Assembly: GCF_964204865.1 (NCBI RefSeq)
Contig: NC_135259.1
Location: forward strand, 7,202,974 to 7,266,973
Source of the DNA: Styela clava
Lineage: Eukaryota; Chordata; Ascidiacea; Stolidobranchia; Styelidae
Reading direction: 5' to 3'
Length of the DNA stretch: 64,000 nucleotides
The notes under the pieces are model-generated. The model worked only from the letters and a program-made list of their open reading frames with translations, did not search any database and was not told where the DNA came from. Every line of letters starts with the position of its first letter. Within the stretch, counting starts at the first letter, position 1. The position numbers were made by a program, and so were the translations under genes. Shown in pieces: positions 12,900 through 21,999 of the stretch.

Positions 12900-13588
12900 T
12901 AATGTAACAAAGTGACTTTATATGTCCACGATCTTTGGTGGCCTCCACGAATTTTCTTTGTCCCACGGAACACGATTGCAGCAATTTCGGGACAGAGAGC
13001 TAAACTATTAAATATACGATTGATGTTTTGTATCATATTTTGACTATTAATATGTCTAACTCCACAAAATGATTTACCAAGCGGAGCTGTTGAGGTCTTA
13101 TTTGTCCAAAACATGCAAATTATTAGCAATACTAAACTAGACGCCAGGCATCTATGAGACGTGGGAGACGTGGGATTGTCCTGTGTTGGTGCATATATTG
13201 AAGATTTATATCCGATGGCCCAAATAACAGAACAGTGCATCCTGTAATTCGGAATCGCAGTTGGAAAACACACCTTGTGCGTGCCGATTCCACAATAGAT
13301 ACATTCTGAATAGCGTTTCATGCTGCTTTGATACTTCTTTGGATCAGGATACTTTTTCAGCTAATCCATGTTGTGAACAGTTGCTTAATCTAACTACGGC
13401 ATGGGATGTTTAATTATCCGTTTTGTACACGTGCAATATAAATGTATAAGGCTAATCACTTATATCAGCATGATGTTATATCTTTATGATATGGAAAAAT
13501 CTCCCCCCTTGTTGATATTTTTAAAAAGAAACAATTGATTACATTGATAATGATTCAATATCTCAATACATTTTCAGTCTAAGTACAA
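12900..13588 (+). repeat. Direct repeat S', right copy (partner at 6540-7672)
   Basis: Same-orientation counterpart of 6540-7672 (for example CATGCTGCTTTGAT followed by CTTCTTTGGATCAGGAT near 13320), without the retrotransposon fragment. It starts about 35 bases after R2 and ends at 13588 (CAGTCTAAGTACA), exactly where the inverted right arm begins. Confidence 0.75.
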
Positions 13589-14009
13589 ATATTAAATAAA
13601 AAATAACGAACAAAATCGAAACGAAAAAATTTCATTCAAATGAAATACTGTATGCGGAAATAAAGAATGAAATCGATTTTGACGAGATAAAACACAGAAA
13701 TAATTTATTGTAAAATTCGTAACATCAATATCTCTTTATTTGATTTCCGTCTTTATAAACAAAGAAATATTTATAGTAAGGGTGACTGAACCTTTACGAT
13801 TTCCAGTTTTATTAATTCCTGCAATGCACAAACAGAATTACATTGTTATGAGTTACAACCAACTTCATGTCAATCTTAAAGTGGAAAAGTATCCCCTTGT
13901 TTGTCGAATATATTGAGAAGAAAAATTCACTAAACCCAATATAGTTTTCCTGAAATTTAAAATTGTTTTAACAAAAGCTAAGTATTAGATAATTATAACA
14001 AATTATTGA

Positions 14010-14150
14010 AGGTATCAATCCTGGTGTCATGCAGCTAGAGCACAAGTGTGCAATGTTACCGACCCGACCATATTCACACGTGGTGAACTGTCTTATATAC
14101 TAATCCATAGAACAAATACAGATTTCCCCAACTATCCCCGAATGCAAGGA
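14010..14150 (+). repeat. Second, diverged copy of the promoter block in the right arm
   Basis: Inverted counterpart of 11580-11730: TATCAATCCTGGTGTCATGC, then CACACGTGGTGAACTGTC and ACAGATTTCCCCAACTATCC. It resembles the proximal block of copy B at 15285-15430 in order and orientation. The E-box core here is ACACGTGG, shifted relative to the other copies. No exon follows. Confidence 0.55.
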
Positions 14151-15284
14151 ACGAATAATACTTGTTACTCTATATTTCGTCTGTGTGTTTAATAATGTGA
14201 GTGCAATCATTCATTTAATTGTGGATCACGTATAGTGATGGATTCGGATTTTATTCGAAATTCAAAAACTACTAGATTTGTTCCAAAGATGCTTTATATG
14301 TTGTGACTTTCAGTAATATCAATATTTGCATGTTATGTTTCATTATTTAGGCTTCGTTATTCTTCATATTTTACATAAAACAAACATTAAACAAAAATAT
14401 CTTGTTGACCCAATGACGGTATTAAAATAGTGAGGAATTAATGGCCTTTCATCCTCTTTACATTTTTTGCAATATCTGTACAAATTCTCATTTGGGGCAA
14501 AAAAACAACTATAACAATCATGTTTTCTTTGGATATACATACTTATATCAAGTAATATAAATAATAAGATTAAGGTAAATAATATTATTTCGAGCAGAAC
14601 TACGCCAGCTGCTGTATAGACAAGTATAGAAAAATTAGTATCAAATTACAAGTACCACGCCGATAACTTCGAAGCTTTTGTAAATGCCTTTCTTATGTTG
14701 CCATGTTATGAATTGTAAAATTCCTCTGTAAAATATGAACAATAATAACGAAAATCACATTTTTAAACATACAACCTAAAGCAGGAAATCAAACAAAGTA
14801 GTATTGATGTCAAATTATACTTGGACAAATTATGATTCGCAAAATATAGATTTTGTCGTTTTTAAAAATCGATTATATATATCTGTCTTTCCGGATTTAA
14901 CTGTTTACCTGCGAGCAAGTGTTTTCGTCTTTGATTTGTATTATTTTAGTTAAATCAGAATATTTTTATTTCAATGCTGTTTATCAAATATGTCGTCACG
15001 TGGTCATTTGACTAATGTTTGTGCGGGAACAAATTGTAGGTATTGCTAAAATTCCTGCATATTTTTATGATGACTATCATTCATGTCTTTACATTAAGAC
15101 ATAGAAAGTTTAAAACTCCTTTTTTCTAAGAAGATTGTAGTCGCGTACATTGTGAAGATTATGTATGTATCTGATTGTAAAAATTACTAATGCAAGATTA
15201 TGATTTTCAACGTTTTTTATGCCAACGAGTAATTATGGGTCTATAATGAATCAAATGTATGCATAGTATTATAAATGAATCGAG

Positions 15285-15430
15285 GTATCAATTTTGGTGT
15301 CACGCCGTGCGTACGCGTGGACACTGACTACACAACAACAATTACACGTGCTAAACTGTCAGATACACACTAATCCATGGAACAAATACAGATTTCCCTG
15401 ACTATCCCGACATGCATGAAACGGATGATA
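15285..15430 (+). promoter_or_regulatory. Conserved proximal promoter block of copy B with CACGTG E-box
   Basis: Reads TATCAATTTTGGTGTCACGC, then ATTACACGTGCTAAACTGTC and CAGATTTCCCTGACTATCCC; near-identical to the block before copy A in the opposite orientation. It lies 35-180 bp upstream of the TATA box at 15465. Confidence 0.5.
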
Positions 15431-15464
15431 TTTAATGTCATCTGGGACTGTCGTGTGTTTGCAA

Positions 15465-15473
15465 TATATAAAG
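15465..15473 (+). promoter_or_regulatory. TATA box of bHLH copy B
   Basis: TATATAAAG inside GCAATATATAAAGGGG, about 61-69 bases upstream of the ATG at 15534 and conserved with copy A. Confidence 0.6.
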
Positions 15474-15533
15474 GGGTTTACTGGAAATAAGACATCAGTT
15501 ACCTATTCATTCAATTACGGATTACATTTAATA

Positions 15534-17487
15534 ATGAATTCTGAAAATATTCCAGATTCACAAATACTTGAATTTGCATGTTTGCAAACCTTACATTCAC
15601 CTGAGAATATTTTCATTGGGGAAGATGATCAACAGATTTCTGTGTTGCCAGAACATTTTTCTGACTACACAGAAGTAATATCAGTCACTCAAGAGCAAGA
15701 ATCTGAGGCAATATCTTTCGTATACAATGATGATGTCTTTGTCGATGGATGTGGACCAAAAGCAATACACGTGGAGAATGAATACATCAAAGATTCAGAC
15801 TCTTCACAATTGACGGTTTTGCAATCATTGAACAAACAGTTACTCTGTAGCAGTAATGAATCATTTCAGGTATGTTCTGATTTATGTTAAGTTACAGCTA
15901 TTTTTGAAAAAAGATATTAGATTGAATTTATTAGAAAATAGAACATTCTAATGATCTTGTTTATACATGTTCATGTTATTTCATTGCAGCTGGGGTTGCC
16001 TACAACTGAAGAGTATTTAGTTGATAACAAGGAAGATGATGGGAGAATCGAAGCTTCTCGCGGTAGGCCTTCATAATGAATAACTGACAATCGTTGTTGT
16101 TTGGGTTTTAATCTTGTCCTGTAAAAAAATATGGTTATTGAAAATACTTCGTCCTTATCATTTTTCCTATATTTAAAAAAAATTTAACTAAATTTGAAAT
16201 TTACTTTTCTAGAAGCAGATGCAAATGGGGAAATAATTTACCAACTTGGTGAGGAATTCTTGTCATCAATATCAGATGAATCGTATCTTCAAACACTTGA
16301 TAAAACATTAAATGAACAAGTTAGAGAAATGTGCGGACAGATACATTATCCTCATACCGATCTTGTCCCTGTTACAACTGAAAGAATTCAACCTTTTCCT
16401 GTATTACCTGCATTTCCATACGTTGCTACTCCCTTTCAAATGAGTAAGAATAGTCAACACTATCAACACCGCGTGAAAGAACATCATGTTGACAATTTTA
16501 AACCTAAGGAACGAAAGATTAATTCAAGACAAATGCGAAGAAAGGAAAAGAGAACTTCTCCCTTGACGTAAGATTTTCTTATAGACGATAAATATTTTTA
16601 CTATATATTTCGAGTAATGTCATGTGAGGGTAAAAAACGCTTTATAAATAAGATTATGATGCTTACGATAGAATACATTATGGAGTTTACCATATAGATA
16701 CCTCATGTTATAATAACGCAATTGAAATTATTCAAATTGAACATTGCTTAGTTTAAATGGAGAAACACAAGAAAGAAAATCGGCAAACAATCGAGAACGA
16801 AAAAGAATGTTCAATATCAACGAAGGATTTGATGAATTGAGGTCTCGTGTTCCAACATTCCCATACGAGAAAAGACTATCAAAGGTAACAATTAATATTA
16901 ATAAATCATTTTAATAACATTAGTAAACAAATTTTTCTTGTAACTGATTTACTAAATTTCATTTTCTGAATCATTCGTTCACAGAAACAAATTGCATTTT
17001 GCAAGTTTGCATATCTATCATTGCATGGATATTTAGTAAATATTACCTTTCATTCATAGAGCTTCTCTTTATACTCTCATAGCAATTTTCGCTGTTCTAA
17101 AATATTTCCAGAAAGGGTAGCAAAAAAAGGTCCGGTAGTAATATTATGAAAATGTAGTTTATGGAAATCTTTTTCCAGATTGACTCATTGCGTCTTGCTA
17201 TTGCATACATTGCATTCCTAAGAGATATGTTAGAATCAGAAAAACATCCAAATCAGTTTGTGAAGGAATGTATCAACGGAAATCCGGAATATAAATCAAG
17301 AAAATGGAACATCAGTGGTAAGTAGAAACATAAAATAGTTGATAAAAAGAAATCGACTATGTTTTTTTTTTTCAACTACCAGAAAAATTGTGAGGCATTG
17401 TAATTATTTGATATTGTCGTGTAAAAATTTATTATACTTTTCACAGATTTAACAACGCGATTAATGTGGACTGAATGGGTCAGATGA
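15534..17487 (+). CDS. bHLH transcription factor, FERD3L/PTF1A type, copy B
   Basis: Six exons: 15534-15869, 15990-16062, 16213-16567, 16752-16884, 17179-17317, 17447-17487; 1077 nt, 358 residues plus stop, all with GT-AG introns and matching phases. The protein parallels copy A exon by exon: acidic N-terminus starting [10 protein letters not shown], basic region [23 protein letters not shown] loop, helix 2 [18 protein letters not shown] and terminal [12 protein letters not shown]. It differs by deletions in exon 1, three extra residues (ETQ) at the start of exon 4 and scattered substitutions, so both copies look maintained as genes. Role by family knowledge: E-box-binding developmental regulator dimerising with an E-protein. 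It is divergent to copy A, with about 5.3 kb between start codons. The ATG was chosen because it is conserved and follows a TATA box at a usual distance. Confidence 0.85.
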
Positions 17488-17797
17488 ATGAATAGCTGCA
17501 AGATGATTGCTTTCTATTTTCTCGAAGTTCCATATTGTGTTAAACAAGACTGTGCATTTTCATGTTTTCAGTGATAACTGGAAGCAAACCTGTATTGAAA
17601 TATCACAATTTTACAATTTACTTTTTATTTATTTTTGTCAAATTTTTTTTATCAGCATGACTTCTTTAACCCGTCTACTTCAATACATATAGTCATTATG
17701 AACAATATTTCAGTTTTGTGATTATAGAGAAGGCGACCTAACTCTATTTCATTGCAGGATAGACGATTTTTTATCATAGGTGATTCATTTGAAAATG

Positions 17798-17945
17798 GAC
17801 TAATTAAAAATGGGTACATCCGTAGTGTGTGTACCAGGTTAGGGTTAGGCTGTAATTTTAATCCGATTTCCCTTATTTTAGTTGATAGAACTTTATCCAA
17901 TTCCGCTTGAATTCGAGTACTAATATACGCGTACATCGGCAATCG
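17798..17945 (-). repeat. Partial short inverted-repeat element (GTGTACC/TTAGGGTTAGG family)
   Basis: TGTGTACCAGGTTAGGGTTA followed by TTTCCCTTATTTTAGTTGATAGAACT is the reverse of a block in copies at 36126-36330 and 43680-43905 and resembles the MITE at 21494-21683. It sits exactly between the end of the right arm and R2', where the left unit has unrelated sequence. Confidence 0.5.
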
Positions 17946-17956
17946 GGTCTACCTGG

Positions 17957-18252
17957 GATTGTTGGCCGAATGCTTATCAGTTAATCTACAAATTACGCAG
18001 AGGTTTTGTGATGGATATAGCAGCGGATTAGTTTTCCAGCGCCGGATTAAAACAATATATATATATTTCTCTTCACCACCCTCCTTGTCGCTGTCTAATC
18101 ATAAAAACATATGCATATTTATGTGAAATTAAATTATTAATTTAGGGTGAAGAATTGGGCGATTGCTATTATTTGATATATACAAACTGGCGCTCACCCT
18201 ATATTCCGCTTACATACAAATATGGCAAGCTAATTTGATTCATTAACTCAAC
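17957..18252 (+). repeat. Direct repeat R2', right copy (partner at 12600-12865)
   Basis: Same-orientation match to 12600-12865 (CTACAAATTACGCAG, GATATAGCAGCGG, CAAGCTAATTTGATTCATTA). It marks the right boundary of the duplicated region. Confidence 0.75.
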
Positions 18253-18432
18253 TTGCAACGTGTGATTTATTCCGTATTTTGCCTACGTAACTTCTGGTTG
18301 CAGTGCGAAATGAACAAACGTTATAATTTATTTTAGTACCTCTTTAATTCACGTACAAACAAAAATACGTAATAAAAATACGTTTAACAACTACTACACA
18401 GTAAAAACCCAAATCCGTATAAACAAATACAA

Positions 18433-18438
18433 ATTTAT
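18433..18438 (-). terminator. Poly(A) signal of the first stefin-like gene
   Basis: AATAAA on the minus strand, 22 bases past the stop codon at 18460-18462. Position and orientation fit the end of that transcript. Confidence 0.45.
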
Positions 18439-18459
18439 TCCAACATTTTCTTCTTGAGA

Positions 18460-19638
18460 TTATGGTGGAGACAGCTTAGCAACGATCTCCAAGGTGTAAG
18501 TTTTTATATCTCTTTGTTTTGACAATCCACCAATCGAAGTCAGATACATAGGTGTGGAACGAAAAGCATTAGCAATTGCAATGTGGATGTAAGATTTTCT
18601 ATCAACTTTGACCTGTAAAATTAAAATGAATTTGAAAGTGTCATTGGAAATAACAAAATCTCATGGCAGTTTTGCCCTTTGTAGTGAATAACTAAAAATG
18701 TACATGCATATTTAAAAATAGGGGATTTAAAAGCATTATTTAAAAGTCTCGTCAGAGTTACATTGTACTATTGGGCAAAAACTATCCTCATCCATAGCCC
18801 ATCTTGATCGAGGTTGAGAATCGTCTACCACCAGGACAACATCTTCTTTCTTGAAATTTCTCTAACCATAAATTGAATAGATTTTACTGACGAGTATGTT
18901 TGCCTATTTTTGATTTAATTACCTTGGCTATAATAATATTTTCATCTTCCACCGATAGCCTGAACGATTTTGTAGAAAATATCGAAAACGTTTCGTTCAA
19001 TTCCACTTGCGATTCAGAAAGAAACTGTAATGAATAACAAGCAACAAAGAATTACTTTAAATTTAAAATTAAATAAAGATCATTTTATGAACGACGAATT
19101 GGGCTAGAAACCGGGTGTTTTGTTTACTCAATATGAAATAAATTTACTTTCAGCAGTCTATTAACAAAATTAACCATTCTGTCCCACAGTATAAGAAAGA
19201 ATAGATCGAAACAGGTTTTCCTTTGTTAAGGTCAGGATAACAATTGAGAAAGGATCTTGCTTGTGTGTATAAAGTCCAAGGTTTCCATTTCCTAAGCCCC
19301 ATCAACATCTATTAGCCCCAGCTATGTACTTCATTTTCTTATCAATAATCACCCACTCCCGTAAATCAAAACGATTGTTTTTATTTCAATTCCGATTATA
19401 TAATTACTTTCTTTAACCGTTAAAAGAAAATTTCAAGTGCGGTTAACACTTTTTTTTTATATTTAGGATATGAATTTTATACTATTACACTCACCTTAGA
19501 TACAATATCGTTCACTACTGATCCATTTCTGTTAACTATCGGTGAGATGGTATATCGAGCTGCAGAACTGATTGAAATCGTATGTAATAAAACGATTCCT
19601 ACTAGAACAACGCACCCGAGGTATTTAGAGCAAAACAT
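18460..19638 (-). CDS. Small secreted stefin/cystatin-like protein 1
   Basis: Three exons, minus strand: 19638-19495 (48 codons), 19024-18923 (34 codons) and 18612-18460 (50 codons plus stop); 132 residues, phase-0 introns with GT-AG ends. The start is the ATG at 19638; the open frame extends upstream only with non-ATG codons. A hydrophobic signal peptide (CVVLVGIVLLHTISISSA) precedes a mature part of about 106 residues. Exon 2 ends ...SVEDENIIIAK and exon 3 begins VKVDRKSYIHIAI, matching the strand-loop-strand pattern of cystatins. The 102-nt middle exon and its join after a lysine match stefin gene structure as I know it. The QxVxG inhibitory loop is replaced by LSVEDE, so classical papain-type inhibition is doubtful. 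It is a paralogue of the genes at 20829 and 28854. Confidence 0.7.
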
Positions 19639-19659
19639 CGCTACTTTTGTTCGTTCCAC

Positions 19660-20828
19660 GTCCTGGCTGGTATGTGGTCAAGGTCACGGAGAGCTAGAAT
19701 TTATTTTCATATACTTTGATAAAATTATTTAAAGTTCACTAAGATTCCAGTGTAAATAATGCTAATTGATCGTATCTAAATAAACATTCCGAACTCTAAT
19801 TCCTTCTTATCACTGAAATTCATTCATGCGCTACCTTCTTAGACTTCGTCTTGTGGAGTCATGAGGAGGCAAATAGTTACATTTACTAGGTAATTCAAGT
19901 TAAACTACTTCTACTGTCAGTTATTCTTTCATTTCACCAATTGTCCATCTAAATAGCTCATGCCAAATTGTAAGGGTACGTGTAATAGGATTAATGGAAC
20001 TCCGAAAATGTCATTGCCAAATTATAAACATTAGAGGTTCACCTCATACATCTTCTCATGCAGCTTAACGGATCGTTCAACGTCACGAGCTATTGTTACG
20101 GCGGCTATTTGTAAGATAGTCTTGGCGTGAGTAATAATAGTATGTTGATGTGAAGAAATTGCAATGTGCAGATATAGTATGAGATAATCGCATGATAAAC
20201 TTGGCTCGATGAAATCTAGGTACAAGTTTTACGTTTCAATTTAGTTATAATTCCAGGCATAAATGAATAACAGTATTAATCTTCAAGTGTTTTTAATCAA
20301 AAAAATTCACGATTTGTCTTCAGGCTTTCAGAAAATGTTTTCAAGAGCATGTACATAAGGATTGTTTTGGTATTATGTTGTTGGCATAAGTTTTTTATTG
20401 TCAGATTTAAAGTCTATTTTTCAAACTTTTAAACTATTATAGCTGCCTTAATTTTCAGCAATGTTAGCGGCCTAATAAAGTTTAGGTGATGTTTTGGAAA
20501 ACGGAAATATCGTTCTATCCATTGTCGCATTCCAAACTCGTCAATACTGTATCCTATACTCAACGCTGTATATAACTCGCTATAACTTTCTCACACCACC
20601 ATAATTCATAAGTATCAGAAAAATATTAATAATACTCCACTAATTACCAATACAAAAGAAAATATTTATTTTTCCATTTAATACACAAACCAACTACAAC
20701 AAAAACACACTAATGTAAAAAGTACATAATTATGAGGTTGTGAAGAAAAATGTTGTAAAGATACCGAAAAATATACAGGTTTATATTAAACCAAATATGA
20801 TCTTTTGCAAAAATGACAATTGTTTTAA
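19660..20828. other. Spacer between stefin-like genes 1 and 2
   Basis: About 1.2 kb. It contains the 3' region of the gene at 20829-21940, with a minus-strand AATAAA at 20665-20670 about 160 bases past its stop. I see no other exon. Confidence 0.4.
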
Positions 20829-21940
20829 TTATTCCCGAGGTCGAAGAGTCGCAGTAACTTCTAGGATGAAATCTTTTGAACCAATATATTTGATGGAAGT
20901 AAGATAAGTAGGAGAATCGAAAGTTTCTCTGATTGCCATATTGATGTATCGTCGCCTACCAACTTGGATCTGAAAATAAAACGAGAAAATATAACGCCTT
21001 AAAGTAAACTGTATGGACTTTTGTCAACTCAGATGAAATGGTATCACATACTAACCTACGAGTAAGTCCTAGGTATTCAGGCTTAGTTTCGGGACAATTA
21101 GAATAATATGATTGTCGAAGCGTTGTGCATATAAATATTTCAAATAATCTTAAGCTCACGACGGCTCACGACTCAAGGTTTAGTGGAACGTTCTTTCTTG
21201 CTAAATTCATTAATGATGAAGGAAATGACATACGTATATATGAGAATAATTTTACCAATTATGATTCTAACGTTACTATTTTTTTGTATAAAATGATTCG
21301 TCAAAGTAGAAGAAATCACCTTGACTAAGATAATGTCGTAATCTTCAATTGCTCTTTGATAAGATTTAGCAACAAACATTGTCGAAAAATTGTCATTGAG
21401 GTCATCTTGCGCTTCTTTGATGAACTGAAAATAAATAAAACCAAGTCATGTTCGGTGAATATTAAAATAAAATGAATGCTTTTGGCGCCTTCATAGTATG
21501 TGCACCAAGATGGCGGACACCGGAGGTTAGAGTTAGTGCATAATTTTATTCTAATTTCCCTTATTTTAGTTATATTACAAGTTCGGGAACTAGCCAAGTG
21601 ACTCCCGTAGTGTTTGTACCTGAAATTATGGCCTAACTCTAACCTGTTGGTACACATACTGCGCTATCTTGGTGCACATACTACATGAGTACCATGCTTT
21701 TTGTTAGTCATTACCCACAGAGAACAGATGGCATTACTGTAATAAGAACCTAATTCACGAAAGACTGGGCCTAAAATCCCAATTAAATCGAATAGTTTGC
21801 TAAAACTAGCTTACTTTTTGAACGGTCTTCTGATATCGAGCTCCATTGGTGTCTCTGAATCCAGAAATTGTGTAGGTTGTGGCAAATACTGAAGAGACAG
21901 AAAGTCCAATCACCACCAGAAGGAATGCAAAGTAGTTCAT
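20829..21940 (-). CDS. Small secreted stefin/cystatin-like protein 2
   Basis: Three exons, minus strand: 21940-21815 (42 codons), 21424-21320 (35 codons), 20969-20829 (46 codons plus stop); 123 residues, phase-0 GT-AG introns. N-terminus MNYFAFLLVVIGLSVSSVFA is a clear signal peptide. Mature part: TYTISGF start, exon 2 with YQRAIEDYDIILVK, exon 3 IQVGRRRYINMAIRETF then SPTYLTSI. The segment Q-x-A-I-E-D followed by YDIILVKIQVG aligns well with the cystatin QVVAG-NY-IKV region, but the glycine is replaced by D. It shares PTYLTSI and TYTIS with protein 1 (PMYLTSI, RYTIS). A TATATAA box lies about 50 bases upstream of the ATG. Intron 2 carries a small MITE at 21494-21683. Secreted role unknown; a cystatin fold is inferred. 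Confidence 0.75.
21494..21683. mobile_element. MITE with ~20-bp terminal inverted repeats
   Basis: Starts TAGTATGTGCACCAAGATGG and ends with the near-complement CTATCTTGGTGCACATACTA; 190 bp, no coding capacity. A TA dinucleotide at each end is compatible with a TA target duplication, as in Tc1/mariner-type MITEs. It sits in intron 1 of stefin-like gene 2, between the exons at 21424 and 21815. Confidence 0.75.
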
Positions 21941-21989
21941 CTTGTTTCTTCGTTTTTGTTTGTACTCACGATTTTGCTTGACTGAAAAC

Positions 21990-21997
21990 TTATATAT
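21990..21997 (-). promoter_or_regulatory. TATA box of stefin-like gene 2
   Basis: Minus strand reads ACATATATAAGTTTTC about 50 bases upstream of the start codon at 21940, a short spacing that implies a very short 5' leader. Confidence 0.5.
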
Positions 21998-21999
21998 GT

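Larger units (their letters stand above)
10451..15284. other. Intergenic space between the divergent bHLH copies
   Basis: About 5.3 kb separates the two start codons. Apart from the promoter blocks, the inverted-arm flanks and the central direct repeats (all listed separately), I see no coding exon. Arm-shared blocks such as the CAGCAGCTGGC-type stretch near 11100 and its complement near 14610 are conserved non-coding sequence and may be enhancers; this is inference. Confidence 0.5.
13590..17797 (+). repeat. Right arm of the 4.2 kb inverted duplication
   Basis: Reverse-complement counterpart of 7970-12240, containing bHLH copy B, its flanks and the same doubled promoter block. Coordinates of matching points add up to about 25,720-25,830 along the arm, so the axis lies near 12.88 kb with only minor indels. 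Confidence 0.85.

Noticed and set aside
12863-13321. 152-codon minus-strand open frame at the palindrome centre
   Set aside because: It lies in direct repeat S', and the partner copy at 6540-7672 does not keep the frame; composition is non-protein-like.
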